Shown here one piece after another: positions 1-8,043 of a stretch of 64,000 nucleotides of DNA (position 1 is its first letter; each line of letters opens with the position of its first letter). The notes under the pieces are model-generated. The model was not told the origin of the DNA, searched no databases, and saw only the letters and a program-made list of their open reading frames with translations. Position numbers and translations under genes: made by a program. The DNA comes from Paenibacillus sp. (GTDB taxonomy: Bacteria > Bacillota > Bacilli > Paenibacillales > Paenibacillaceae). The stretch covers positions 78,053-142,052 of the forward strand of contig JAIRVF010000059.1 of the NCBI GenBank assembly GCA_031254035.1, given 5' to 3'.

Positions 1-86
1 CTCTGTTGCAAGCAATAGGGAAAAACTAAAGATCATGGCAAGGTGGCTCAAATTTTATCTCAAAGAGAGGAGAGAGTCGACAATCT

Positions 87-815
87 ATGAAAACAAAGAA
101 AAACCCAGTAAATAAAGCAGCACAGATAAAAGCCAAACGTGAACAGCAGGAGAAACGCATGAAGCGGATCATCTGGATTACGGGAGCATGTATCGTGGTA
201 CTGGTGGCGCTCTTGCTAATCATTAAGCCGAATTCTTCGTCAAAAGGAGATTTCGACTACAGTGCAATGCCTGTACTGGGCAACCCGGATGCACCGATCA
301 AAATCGTGGAGATGGGGGACTACAAATGTCCAAGCTGCCAGTATTTCACGCAGGAAATTTCACCGCAGATCCAGAAGGATTATATTGATACAGGCAAGGC
401 TGCGCTTTATTTCATGAATTATCTGATCATAAGCCCTGAAGCGGATTCTAGCAGCGCCGCATTGGCCGCGTTGTCTGTATTCCATCAGAACAGGGATGAG
501 TTCTGGAAATACCATGAAGCGATATACAAGAACCAGGGGGATGAAACCACCGAGTGGGCTACGCCGGACTTCTTGGTTAACCTGGCCCGCACCGAGAATA
601 TCAAAGTTGATTATGACAAGCTGCGCAAAGATATCGATGAAAGAACATATCAAAAGGAAATCGACAGCCAAGACGAGACCGCGAAAAGATTGCAGATTAT
701 GAGCACTCCGACTGTGTTCGTCAACGGGGAAAAGGCTTCAGATAAGGCATCGATGGATTACACTATACTGAAATCTTTCATTGAGGAAAAGCTGGCTGAA
801 CAAAATAAAAAATAA
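87..815 (+). CDS. bdbD: Membrane-anchored DsbA-like thiol-disulfide oxidoreductase (BdbD type)
   Basis: A 242-residue protein with a lysine-rich N-terminus, one membrane anchor at about residues 29-47 and an extracytoplasmic DsbA-type thioredoxin fold. The active site is Cys81-Pro-Ser-Cys84, and the cis-proline loop reads STPTVFVNG near the C-terminus. The family oxidises cysteine pairs in exported proteins and is re-oxidised by a DsbB-like quinone reductase. That partner is encoded immediately downstream at 862, so the two form a bdbDC pair. A GAGAGGAGAGAG ribosome site lies about 10 nt before the ATG. The upstream 86 bases hold no other gene that can be recognised. Confidence 0.93.
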   Translation: MKTKKNPVNKAAQIKAKREQQEKRMKRIIWITGACIVVLVALLLIIKPNSSSKGDFDYSAMPVLGNPDAPIKIVEMGDYKCPSCQYFTQEISPQIQKDYIDTGKAALYFMNYLIISPEADSSSAALAALSVFHQNRDEFWKYHEAIYKNQGDETTEWATPDFLVNLARTENIKVDYDKLRKDIDERTYQKEIDSQDETAKRLQIMSTPTVFVNGEKASDKASMDYTILKSFIEEKLAEQNKK

Positions 816-861
816 GAAACTTGACGGATCCATAAATCCTGAACAAAAAGGAGTTTACGCG

Positions 862-1311
862 ATGGAAGGCAATCGTTTCTTGGCGTCTATTCGGCCGTAT
901 GCCTTATACATGGCATGGATAGTATCCATTGTGGCTGTGGGTGGAAGCTTGTACTTAAGCGAAATCTTGCACTATGAACCTTGCAAGCTATGCTGGATTC
1001 AGCGCATTTTCACGTATCCGCAAGTTATCCTGCTGGGGATCGCAAGCTACAGAAACGACCGCAAAATTATCCCTTATGCCATGACGCTTAGCGTAATCGG
1101 GGGCTGTTTCTCCATCTACCATTACGCGGAGCAGAAGATTCCAGCGCTGGCCAAGGCGCTTCCTTGCACCGTCGGAATCCCCTGCGATTTTGATTACCTG
1201 AATTGGTTTGGATTCATTACGATCCCGCTGCTAGCGTTGATTGCTTTTATTCTGATCGTCCTCCTGCTGCTCGCCGGACGCGAATCGGTGGAAGAAGTTC
1301 GAGAGGCATAA
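862..1311 (+). CDS. bdbC: DsbB-like disulfide oxidoreductase (BdbC type)
   Basis: A 149-residue, four-helix membrane protein of the DsbB/BdbC family. It has the two periplasm-facing cysteine pairs expected: Cys41-Lys-Leu-Cys44 after the first helix and Cys102/Cys108 in the second loop (LPCTVGIPCDF). It passes electrons from BdbD to quinone. The ATG at 862 is chosen over an upstream in-frame start at 781 because it has AAAAGGAG 6-7 nt ahead and gives the usual family length; the longer frame overlaps the end of bdbD. A terminator follows at about 1325. Confidence 0.93.
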   Translation: MEGNRFLASIRPYALYMAWIVSIVAVGGSLYLSEILHYEPCKLCWIQRIFTYPQVILLGIASYRNDRKIIPYAMTLSVIGGCFSIYHYAEQKIPALAKALPCTVGIPCDFDYLNWFGFITIPLLALIAFILIVLLLLAGRESVEEVREA

Positions 1312-1324
1312 TTTGAATGCAAAG

Positions 1325-1375
1325 GCGTTTGTTCCATTCGGCTCGGCCGGATTCATACGGGACAAGCGCTTTTTT
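1325..1375 (+). terminator. Intrinsic terminator of bdbDC
   Basis: GCGTTTGTTCC pairs with GGGACAAGCGC (two G-U pairs) and is followed by six T residues, just after the bdbC stop. Confidence 0.7.
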
Positions 1376-1419
1376 GACATGTCAGAAAGTATAAAATCAC
1401 TGCCCTGTTTCAAAAGTTT

Positions 1420-1484
1420 ATTGGGGTCCCCGCGAAGTATTTGGAAAAGCTTCGAAGCATGGGCTCCACTTTGTGGGGTTATTT
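1420..1484. repeat. Dispersed repeat GGGGTCCCCGC...TTTGTGGGGTTATTT, short copy
   Basis: About 65 bp starting TTATTGGGGTCCCCGC and ending CTCCACTTTGTGGGGTTATTT. The same start, middle (TTTGGAA-A-AAGC-TCGAAGCAT) and end recur at 24820-24965, where the copy carries extra internal sequence. It is not part of any gene. The rest of the 1312-1586 gap holds only the bdbC terminator and the ribosome site of the next gene. Confidence 0.75.
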
Positions 1485-1586
1485 AGTGTAAATAATGGTG
1501 GGCAGCGGCAGTGCTTGATCCAAAGGCGGTTTCAGGTGTACATTGTATGTAATTTTGCAGTTTGCAAGAGAGGAGGAAGAACCTAG

Positions 1587-2156
1587 ATGCTGTACAGATG
1601 CGAAGGAGAGATTCCCGAGATGAAAGGGAACCGGGTTAAGCTTCGCCGGCTTTCTCCGCGTGATGCGGAAGAGATGTTCAAATGTTGGTCCGATCCGGAA
1701 GTAAGGCGTTATTCCGATCTTCCCGATATGCCGGATCCAGCGTCAGCTGGTGAAATGATAAGAATTCTGAACAACTTGTCTCTGACCGATGACGGGCTGA
1801 GATGGGGAATTGAAGAAGCAACCGGCCGGCTGATTGGAAGCTGTGGTATGAACTGGTGGCAGATGGAAGGGTCCTACCGCGGGGAGATTGGCTGCGAGCT
1901 GTCCCGTCCCTATTGGGGCTGCGGATATATGCGCGAGTCTGTTGGACTTGTGATAGATTATGCCTTTGAGGATATGGGCTTAAACCGGCTTGAAGCGTTG
2001 ACTGATCCTCGGAACGAACGCGCTGGGCGGCTATTTCAGGCTCTCGGGTTTACGCTGGAAGGAAGGCTGAAGGAATACCGGCATACCGAGAGCGGCTTTG
2101 TGGACGCCAACTTACATGCGCTGCTACGTCATGAATGGGATACTTACGGAATGTAG
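1587..2156 (+). CDS. GNAT-family N-acetyltransferase, RimJ/RimL type
   Basis: A 189-residue GNAT acetyltransferase of the kind related to RimJ/RimL: an N-terminal VKLRRLSPRDAEEMFKCW segment, a central beta strand (RGEIGCELSRPYWGCGYM) that carries the acetyl-CoA contact region, and NRLEALTDPRNERAGRLFQALGF near the C-terminus. Such enzymes transfer acetyl from acetyl-CoA to amino groups of proteins or small molecules; the acceptor cannot be told from sequence. A strong AGAGAGGAGGAAG ribosome site precedes the ATG. It lies between bdbDC and the ECF importer with no obvious functional tie to either. Confidence 0.88.
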   Translation: MLYRCEGEIPEMKGNRVKLRRLSPRDAEEMFKCWSDPEVRRYSDLPDMPDPASAGEMIRILNNLSLTDDGLRWGIEEATGRLIGSCGMNWWQMEGSYRGEIGCELSRPYWGCGYMRESVGLVIDYAFEDMGLNRLEALTDPRNERAGRLFQALGFTLEGRLKEYRHTESGFVDANLHALLRHEWDTYGM

Positions 2157-2201
2157 TAATATACCTCGATTCTGTTTTCGTAGTTAGAAGGAGACGATAA
2201 T

Positions 2202-2972
2202 ATGATTGCTTATCATCAAGGGAAATCGCAGCTGCATCGGACGGACCCGCTCAGCAAGCTGGTGCTGCTGTTTTGTATTGCTCTGCTTACCATGAGGTTG
2301 CATTCCTCACTGGGTCAGGCGCTGCTCTTAGGTATCGTTGCGCTTATGGCCAGGTGGGGCGCAGGGATGTCCTGGGAAAAGCAAGCGAAAGCCCTAGCTT
2401 TACTGGCCGGATTTGCGGTTCCGTTTTTTCTCGTCACACTGCTGACCGTACCGGGCGAGCAGGTACTGACCGAGTGGGGACTGCTGCGGTTCACACTTGA
2501 GGCTTTTGACACGGCTGGCTCGGTGACGCTGCGCATGTTTACGGTCTTTTTATCCTCGTATGTATTTATGTTTACGACGGATCCGCGCGATATGGTTTTA
2601 TCGCTAACGGTGCGGCTTCGTGTTCCATACCGTTTTGCTTTTGGCCTGTCAATGGCGTTGACTTTTTTGCCTTTGCTTCAGGAGGAGGGGAAAAGTATCT
2701 CGGCAGCCCATCAGGTAAGGGGGCAAGGAAAGCCGGATGGGTTACGGGGAAAGCTGGAATGGGGGCGAATGTTTGCATCCGCGGTGGTGCATAACAGTTT
2801 AAGACGGATCCAGCAGACTGCCGGGGCCATGGAGGCAAAAGGCTTTGGCGCTTACCCAGACCGGACGTTCTTGCGGACGGCCATGTCTATGCGGAAAGGA
2901 CGAATCATTGCTTTAGTGGCGGTAGCGTTAACTGTATGGCTGTGGTGGTATATTCAAATTGTTAACCTGTGA
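2202..2972 (+). CDS. ykoC: ECF transporter transmembrane component EcfT (YkoC-like)
   Basis: A 256-residue CbiQ/EcfT-family membrane protein. It starts with the typical MIAYHQGKSQLHRTDPLSKL segment, has four to six hydrophobic helices, and carries the two Ala-Arg-Gly-type coupling motifs in variant form (AHQVRGQGK around residue 171 and AMEAKGFGAY around residue 208) that dock onto the ATPases. It is the energy-coupling scaffold for the S component at 3102 and the double ATPase at 3700. The gene order EcfT-S-ATPase and the YkoE-type S component point to the YkoEDC-like group, linked in other Firmicutes to uptake of the thiamine precursor hydroxymethylpyrimidine. The ribosome site is AGAAGGAGACG. 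Confidence 0.88.
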   Translation: MIAYHQGKSQLHRTDPLSKLVLLFCIALLTMRLHSSLGQALLLGIVALMARWGAGMSWEKQAKALALLAGFAVPFFLVTLLTVPGEQVLTEWGLLRFTLEAFDTAGSVTLRMFTVFLSSYVFMFTTDPRDMVLSLTVRLRVPYRFAFGLSMALTFLPLLQEEGKSISAAHQVRGQGKPDGLRGKLEWGRMFASAVVHNSLRRIQQTAGAMEAKGFGAYPDRTFLRTAMSMRKGRIIALVAVALTVWLWWYIQIVNL

Positions 2973-3101
2973 TTTACTTTATGGTTGACGATTGGTAAAG
3001 AAAGATGCAAAATAGCAGGGAGAGCTTGAACGGAATCTTAGGGAGCGTCCGCTTCCTAGCTCCACAGCTTATCCCTTTTTCTCGTTAGGAGTTGACATGA
3101 G

Positions 3102-3719
3102 ATGGAAAGCTCATCAAAATCAAAGAGACGTTACCTTTCTTTCACCACACTGGATATTGTACTTATGGCCATGTTGGCTACAGCCAATGCTGTGATGTCT
3201 TTTTATTTGACCTATATTAATAAAATGCTGAACAGCCTGGGCGGCCCTGTAGCGACATCAACCATCGTCGGAGTGTATATGGTTTACGGCTTGCTTGCAT
3301 ATTACATCATACGCAAGCCCGGCACGGCAGCCATTACATATGGAATCGGCGGTGCCATGCAGTGTTTTGTGGGAACGACTTACGGGATCGCGCCTGCGAT
3401 CGTGGCGGCGCTTTGCTACATGGTGGTGGCGGAAGCCGTTTTTGCGTTTGCGCGTTATAAACGGTGGGGCGCGGGCATGATGATTTTTGCCGGAGGAGCG
3501 ATGGTTCCTTTGTGGTTTGTGTGCGCAGCCAATATGTTTGGCTATACAGCGTGGAGCTGGCAAGTGCTTGCAATCACGCTGGTCATGCGTCTCATAAGTG
3601 GTATCGTTCTATGTGGTTTACTAACGAAGGCGCTTGGTGACATGCTTCAGCAGAGCGGACTTCTGCGGCGGTTTGCCATTGGAGGGAAGAGAGCAGAGCA
3701 TGTCCCCGATATCCATTAA
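3102..3719 (+). CDS. ykoE: ECF transporter substrate-binding S component, YkoE family
   Basis: A 205-residue membrane protein with about six helices, starting with a basic stretch and LSFTTLDIVLMAMLATANAVM. It matches the layout of YkoE-type S components, which bind the substrate for an ECF importer. In the family the substrate is thought to be a thiamine precursor; that assignment here is inference from the family and gene order only, because no TPP riboswitch (no CTGAGA box with its partner helix) is visible upstream. A weak ribosome site (GTTAGGAG) precedes the ATG. The last 20 nt overlap the start of the ATPase gene, which suggests translational coupling. Confidence 0.85.
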   Translation: MESSSKSKRRYLSFTTLDIVLMAMLATANAVMSFYLTYINKMLNSLGGPVATSTIVGVYMVYGLLAYYIIRKPGTAAITYGIGGAMQCFVGTTYGIAPAIVAALCYMVVAEAVFAFARYKRWGAGMMIFAGGAMVPLWFVCAANMFGYTAWSWQVLAITLVMRLISGIVLCGLLTKALGDMLQQSGLLRRFAIGGKRAEHVPDIH

Positions 3720-5226
3720 ATGTTCGAATCTATTTTATTATTACGATGACGAGCGGGAACCTGCGCTGCAAGGGCTGACGCTGTCGGTTCCGGAAGGGGA
3801 ATGGACGGCGGTCATCGGCCCGGGCGGCAGCGGCAAGTCTACGCTGTGCCAGCTGCTGAGTGGTTATTTGCCACGCAGCGGTGGAGGCACGAGAGAAGGC
3901 GAATTGAATCTGGCAGGAATCGATCCTGCGACGGCAGAAATTGCCGAGATTGCAGAGCGGTGCGGATTGGTCTTCCAAGACCCCGATGCGCAGCTGGTGC
4001 AAGGGACCCCACAGGATGAGGCGGCCTTCGGCCCGGAGAATCTGCGGGTGTCGCCGCCGGAAATCGAGCGGCGGGTAGAGGAGGCGCTGGCGGCGGTGAA
4101 CCTGGAGCAGCTTCGCCATTCGCCCGTGCGCGAGCTGTCCGGCGGACAGCGCCAGCGCACGGCCATCGCCGCGGTTCTAGCGCTGCGCCCTCGCATCGTC
4201 GTGTTCGACGATGCGTCGGCCAGCCTGGATCCCGCGGCGCAGGAGCAGTTCGTGCAGCTTTGCCGCAAGCTGCACGCCGAAGGCCGGACGCTGATTACCG
4301 CGTCCGGCCGCTTCGACGATGTCGCGCGCTCCGCGGAGCGCGTCATCGTCTTGGACGGCGGCCGTGTCCTATTGGACGGGCCGCCGCAGGAGCTGCTGCG
4401 CGGGAGCCGGGAGCGGCTCGCGCAGCTCGGGCTGCTGCCTCCGTATGCGGAGGCAGCCAAGGCGGGTCCCGGCCTAGCGGCGGGACCGGCAGCGGCGGCG
4501 TCAGCGCACATGACGCCGCCCCGGGCTGCCGCTGATTCCGGCAGCCTCCTCAAGGTGGACCGGCTGAGCTTCGCCTATGCCGGTGCTCCCCGGGCGCTTC
4601 ATGAAACCAGCTTCGCCATGAAGCCGGGGGAATGGGGCATCATCACCGGGGAGAACGGTTCCGGCAAAACGACGCTGACCCGCCTTCTGATGGGGTTGCT
4701 ACCAGTACCGCCAGAGGCGGTTTTCTGGGAAGGCCAAGATATTGCTAGATGGCGGGTCCAGCAGCGTGCGGCGAAGATTGGATACGTCTTTCAGCAGCCG
4801 GAATATCAGTTTGTTGCCCATACGGTATGGGATGAGTTGGTGTACGGCCTTGGACAAAAGAAGGGGCGTATCAGGGAACTGGATTCCGCAGAACGGGAAG
4901 CGGCCGAAACATTGCTTCGGACTGCAGGCCTTGTGGACCGGCGCGGCGTCTCTCCTTATCTGCTCAGCCAAGGGGAGAAGAAGCTGCTCAGCATCATCGC
5001 CCAGTTTATTCATCCGAAGGCACTATACATTTTGGATGAGCCGACGTCGGGCATCGATTATGGAGCGGCGGACAAAGTTCTCCGGCTCTGCCGGGAAAAG
5101 GCAGCCGCTGGTGCAGGGGTGCTGATGATTACGCATGACCCCGCACTCGTGGAAGGGGAAGCTGCGTTTATGCTGAAGCTTCACCAACATGAGGCTGCCG
5201 AATATCGCAGACTTGCTCCCGTGTAA
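3700..5226 (+). CDS. ykoD: ECF transporter double ATPase (YkoD-like)
   Basis: A 508-residue protein with two ABC ATPase domains fused in one chain. Domain 1 has Walker A GPGGSGKST (40-48), Q-loop at VFQDPDAQ, LSGGQ (146-150), and Walker B ending FDDAS, so Asp171 replaces the catalytic Glu. Its H-loop region (LITASGRFDD, near 200) lacks the switch His. Domain 2 has GENGSGKTT (317-325), a variant signature LSQGE (422-426), Walker B YILDEPTSG with Glu447, and His479. One composite ATP site is therefore canonical and the other degenerate. A GC-rich Ala/Gly/Pro linker joins the domains at about 250-283. The ATG at 3700 is preferred over an in-frame start at 3634 because GGAGGGA lies 13 nt upstream. 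Confidence 0.88.
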   Translation: MSPISIKCSNLFYYYDDEREPALQGLTLSVPEGEWTAVIGPGGSGKSTLCQLLSGYLPRSGGGTREGELNLAGIDPATAEIAEIAERCGLVFQDPDAQLVQGTPQDEAAFGPENLRVSPPEIERRVEEALAAVNLEQLRHSPVRELSGGQRQRTAIAAVLALRPRIVVFDDASASLDPAAQEQFVQLCRKLHAEGRTLITASGRFDDVARSAERVIVLDGGRVLLDGPPQELLRGSRERLAQLGLLPPYAEAAKAGPGLAAGPAAAASAHMTPPRAAADSGSLLKVDRLSFAYAGAPRALHETSFAMKPGEWGIITGENGSGKTTLTRLLMGLLPVPPEAVFWEGQDIARWRVQQRAAKIGYVFQQPEYQFVAHTVWDELVYGLGQKKGRIRELDSAEREAAETLLRTAGLVDRRGVSPYLLSQGEKKLLSIIAQFIHPKALYILDEPTSGIDYGAADKVLRLCREKAAAGAGVLMITHDPALVEGEAAFMLKLHQHEAAEYRRLAPV

Positions 5227-5330
5227 TATACAAGTTGAACTAAAGAAAAGGCTAGGGAATAGGTAAGAGGCAATGTTGACCAGCGCAAAGGACGCATTGC
5301 AGAGTCGCACAACACTCGGTCGCGCAACAC

Positions 5331-5405
5331 TCTAACGGACACAGCAGCCACTATTGAGGGCAATTTCGACCATTATGATTTCTAACGGACACAGATGATG
5401 CTATT
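5331..5405. repeat. Half copy of the 25-nt/50-nt phased repeat element
   Basis: Two direct 25-nt units at 5331-5355 and 5381-5405. Both begin TCTAACGGACACAG and end CTATT, and their starts are exactly 50 nt apart. The length, spacing and end sequences match the four-unit elements at 15868-16054 and 44493-44679, but the inverted half is missing here. The remaining intergenic stretch to 5581 has a tandem AACTTATAT pair near 5454-5471 and the start region of the exporter gene; nothing else was recognised. Confidence 0.75.
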
Positions 5406-5581
5406 TAGTGAAAAAAGTTCCGACTGCCTTCATCCCAGCAAAATCAATGGTTCAACTTATATAACTTATATAGAGCCCGGGCTTGAAAGGCCACTGGAAG
5501 GCTGTTTTTTCCTGTAAGGGTGGATATGTTTCGTTATAAGGGGAATCCTGTCTCGTCATCAAGAAAGGAATTCAAATAGCT

Positions 5582-7096
5582 GTGAGTTCTAATATTCAAC
5601 AATCACAACGTAGATTTATTTTGATCGGAATTTTAGTTTCGACGTTCCTGTCGGCTATTGAAGGAACGGTGACCGGACCTGCTGGTCCGGCCATCATTAG
5701 CAGTTTTGGCGGCATGAAGCTGCTCAGCTGGATTTTTACGGCCTTTTTGCTGACGATGGCTGTCTCGACTCCTATTTTTGGCAAAGTGAGCGACTTGTAT
5801 GGCCGCAAGCCTGTATTTCAAATTGGCTCGGCCCTGTTTCTAATCGGTTCGTTGCTCTGCAGCTTTTCACAAAACATGGAGCAGCTTATTATATTCCGCG
5901 CCATTCAAGGGATCGGTGCCGGAGCCATCGTTCCGGTGACTTTCACCATCATTGGTGACATATACCGAATCGAGGAACGCGCCAAAATTCAAGGCATGAT
6001 CAGTTCGGTATGGGGGATTTCCTCGCTGATCGGACCGCTAGTGGGCGGTTATTTTGTGGATTATTTGAACTGGCGTTGGATTTTTGGTTTTAATGTTCCG
6101 TTTGGGCTCGTATCCATGTGGCTGATCGCCCGTTATTTGCACGAAGACCGGGATAAGCGGGAGAAGACGCAAATCGATGTGGCCGGCGCAGCGACTTTTA
6201 CGCTGGGGATGACGGCGCTGCTGTTTGCCTTGGCCACCGGCGGACAATATTTCGGCTGGAGTTCGCCGCTTTTGCTCGGCTGCTTCATTCTGGCGACCGT
6301 TTGCCTGAGCTCCTTTATCTTTATCGAAAACCGTGCGGTTGAACCGATGTTGCCCTTAAAGCTGTTCCGGATCCGCGATATTTCGGTATCCACGGTAGCC
6401 AGCTTTTTGACCAGCGCATTGCTGATCGGTTTGACGACCTATACACCGCTTTGGATCCAGGGGGTTATGGGTAAAAACGCCACGATGTCCGGCCTGACGA
6501 TGGCTCCAATGTCGATCGGCTGGCTATTTGGCTCCGTCTTTGGCAGCCGGCTTATTCTGACGGCCGGATCGCGCAAGACAAGTGCCATCGGTCTCGTTGG
6601 CATCGTGCTTGGGGCCATTGGACTCGCATTTATTACGGGTTCGACACCGCATTATATTTTACTGATTTACATGTTTATCTTTGGCTTGGGTTTTGGTTAT
6701 TCCACCACAGTTTTTACGATCATCGCTCAGTCCTCCGTCGGATATTCGCTCAGGGGCGCTTCCACTGCGTTGAGCACCTTCGTACGTTCCTTAGGGCAAA
6801 CGGTTGGTGTGGCGGTTTTGGGGTCTTGGATCAATCTCAGCATGGCAAGCCGGATTGCTCGTCAGCCGGGGCTTGAGCATGTCAAACAGGAAGAAGTTAA
6901 CCAGCTCCTGTCTCCGGAAGGAAGCAAAAACATGCCAGGAGAGCTGTGGAACCAGCTTAAGCATATTCTAGAGGGAAGCCTTCATTCGCTGTACGTGATT
7001 ATGGCGGTAATGGCGGTGGTCAGCCTGATTTCTGTGCTGGCGCTGCGGAATACAGTACCTTCACCGGACGAAGATGCCGAATCGGAAAAAGCTTGA
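5582..7096 (+). CDS. MFS drug exporter, DHA2 (14-helix) family
   Basis: A 504-residue major facilitator with about 14 hydrophobic helices. The loop motif GKVSDLYGRKPVF between helices 2 and 3 and the region RAIQGIGAGAIVP are typical of DHA2 proton-coupled drug exporters of the EmrB/QacA group. The antiporter motif near helix 1, usually DxTIVNVALP, reads AIEGTVTGPAGPAI. It starts with GTG behind AAGAAAGGAATTC. A MarR-family regulator faces it at 7207-7674 across a shared terminator, a common pairing for such exporters. The substrate is unknown. A second DHA2 exporter with its own MarR gene lies at 48989. Confidence 0.9.
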   Translation: MSSNIQQSQRRFILIGILVSTFLSAIEGTVTGPAGPAIISSFGGMKLLSWIFTAFLLTMAVSTPIFGKVSDLYGRKPVFQIGSALFLIGSLLCSFSQNMEQLIIFRAIQGIGAGAIVPVTFTIIGDIYRIEERAKIQGMISSVWGISSLIGPLVGGYFVDYLNWRWIFGFNVPFGLVSMWLIARYLHEDRDKREKTQIDVAGAATFTLGMTALLFALATGGQYFGWSSPLLLGCFILATVCLSSFIFIENRAVEPMLPLKLFRIRDISVSTVASFLTSALLIGLTTYTPLWIQGVMGKNATMSGLTMAPMSIGWLFGSVFGSRLILTAGSRKTSAIGLVGIVLGAIGLAFITGSTPHYILLIYMFIFGLGFGYSTTVFTIIAQSSVGYSLRGASTALSTFVRSLGQTVGVAVLGSWINLSMASRIARQPGLEHVKQEEVNQLLSPEGSKNMPGELWNQLKHILEGSLHSLYVIMAVMAVVSLISVLALRNTVPSPDEDAESEKA

Positions 7097-7127
7097 AAAG
7101 CCGGCCTCCGGCGTTCATAAATACAAC

Positions 7128-7171
7128 AAAAAGGCACCCAGGGGATCCTGAATCCCAAGGGGTGCCTTTTG
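7128..7171. terminator. Bidirectional terminator between convergent MFS and marR genes
   Basis: AAAAGGCACC and GGTGCCTTTT form a perfect stem around a 23-nt loop, with an A-run on one side and a T-run on the other, so it can serve both the + strand exporter and the - strand regulator. Confidence 0.88.
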
Positions 7172-7206
7172 TTTTCGAATATAGTTTCCCAGCTGTGATG
7201 ATCATA

Positions 7207-7674
7207 TTATTTGCGCAGTGAAGGTGTCAGCCGTTCTGCCTGCATGCCCAGTTTTTTCAGCAAGCCAATCAGCTCAAATTTTTCATCATCGTTTAATCCG
7301 CTGAAAGCATGATGAATCCGTTCCGTATATTTTGGATATAAATCGCTCATCAATGCTTCGCCTTGAGGTGTCAATTCCGCATAAATCACGCGGCGGTCGT
7401 TCGGACAAGGTCTGCGATGGATAAATCCGCGTTCCTCCAGCTTGTCAATCACATAAGTGACGTTGCCGCTTTGCAACAGAAGCTTAGAGCCAATTTGTTG
7501 TATAGGCTGCGAGCCTTTGTAGTAAAGCACTTCCATAACGGCGAAGGCTGTCGGATTAAAACCTTCGATTTTGCTGTTGATGACGGCATGCTCGTTTATG
7601 CTTTTAAAGCTTTTTGCGAACACCCGATACAGGTGCAGAGATAACTGGGCATCACGTTCGTGTGCTTGAATCAT
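7207..7674 (-). CDS. MarR-family transcriptional regulator
   Basis: A 155-residue winged-helix regulator. The DNA-binding core runs from INSKIEGFNPTAFAVMEVLY through the recognition helix region (QIGSKLLLQSGNVTYVIDKL) to the wing (EERGFIHRRPCPNDRRVIY). MarR proteins act as dimers, mostly as repressors relieved by small molecules or oxidation. It faces the DHA2 exporter gene and is divergent from ecsA. A perfect 16-bp palindrome ATGTGA-N4-TCACAT lies upstream at 7858 and may be its operator. The ribosome site AAGGCGGGAG precedes the ATG on the - strand. Confidence 0.88.
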   Translation of the reverse strand: MIQAHERDAQLSLHLYRVFAKSFKSINEHAVINSKIEGFNPTAFAVMEVLYYKGSQPIQQIGSKLLLQSGNVTYVIDKLEERGFIHRRPCPNDRRVIYAELTPQGEALMSDLYPKYTERIHHAFSGLNDDEKFELIGLLKKLGMQAERLTPSLRK

Positions 7675-7857
7675 GATTACTCCCGCCTTTATATGGTCAT
7701 TTACTACCGCATTCCTGGAAGAATACCGGATTTATGCAGTATGGATTGTGTAGGTATGGATGAGACCTGCAAGCGCTTAGATTGACCGCCGCCTGCCGTA
7801 TTTGTATCATCCACATTTTGTGTATTCTTATCATAGCGCTTGGCCCAAATGAAAAAC

Positions 7858-7873
7858 ATGTGATTTGTCACAT
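7858..7873. promoter_or_regulatory. Candidate operator in the marR/ecsA divergent region
   Basis: ATGTGA-TTTG-TCACAT is a perfect inverted repeat about 185 bp upstream of the - strand marR start. The 7675-8043 gap holds no convincing gene. It also has an imperfect catabolite-control-like site, TGCAAGCGCTTAGA, on the - strand at about 7769-7782, one base off the consensus. Confidence 0.4.
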
Positions 7874-8043
7874 TTGAAACATTTAAATTTGTAGTAATTT
7901 TATCAAGAAACATTGCGCTTTACCGCGAGATGAAGAGTATTGTAAAATTTTTATAATGCAGATTTTTCCTTCAGGTTGTATTCCCCGGTTGTGCCGGTGG
8001 TTTGAGAATGGAATAGTCCATACTTTAGCAGGAGGTTGTTGTT

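Noticed and set aside
2972-3101. Inverted repeat AGGGAGCG/CTTCCT between ykoC and ykoE as a terminator
   Set aside because: The stem is short with a mismatch and there is no T-run; an operon is more likely.
3864-4553. A - strand frame of 229 codons
   Set aside because: Antisense to the GC-rich part of the ykoD-like gene, where stop codons are rare on both strands.
7704-7913. A - strand frame of 69 codons upstream of marR
   Set aside because: It overlaps the likely regulatory region, has no ribosome site and its product looks random.
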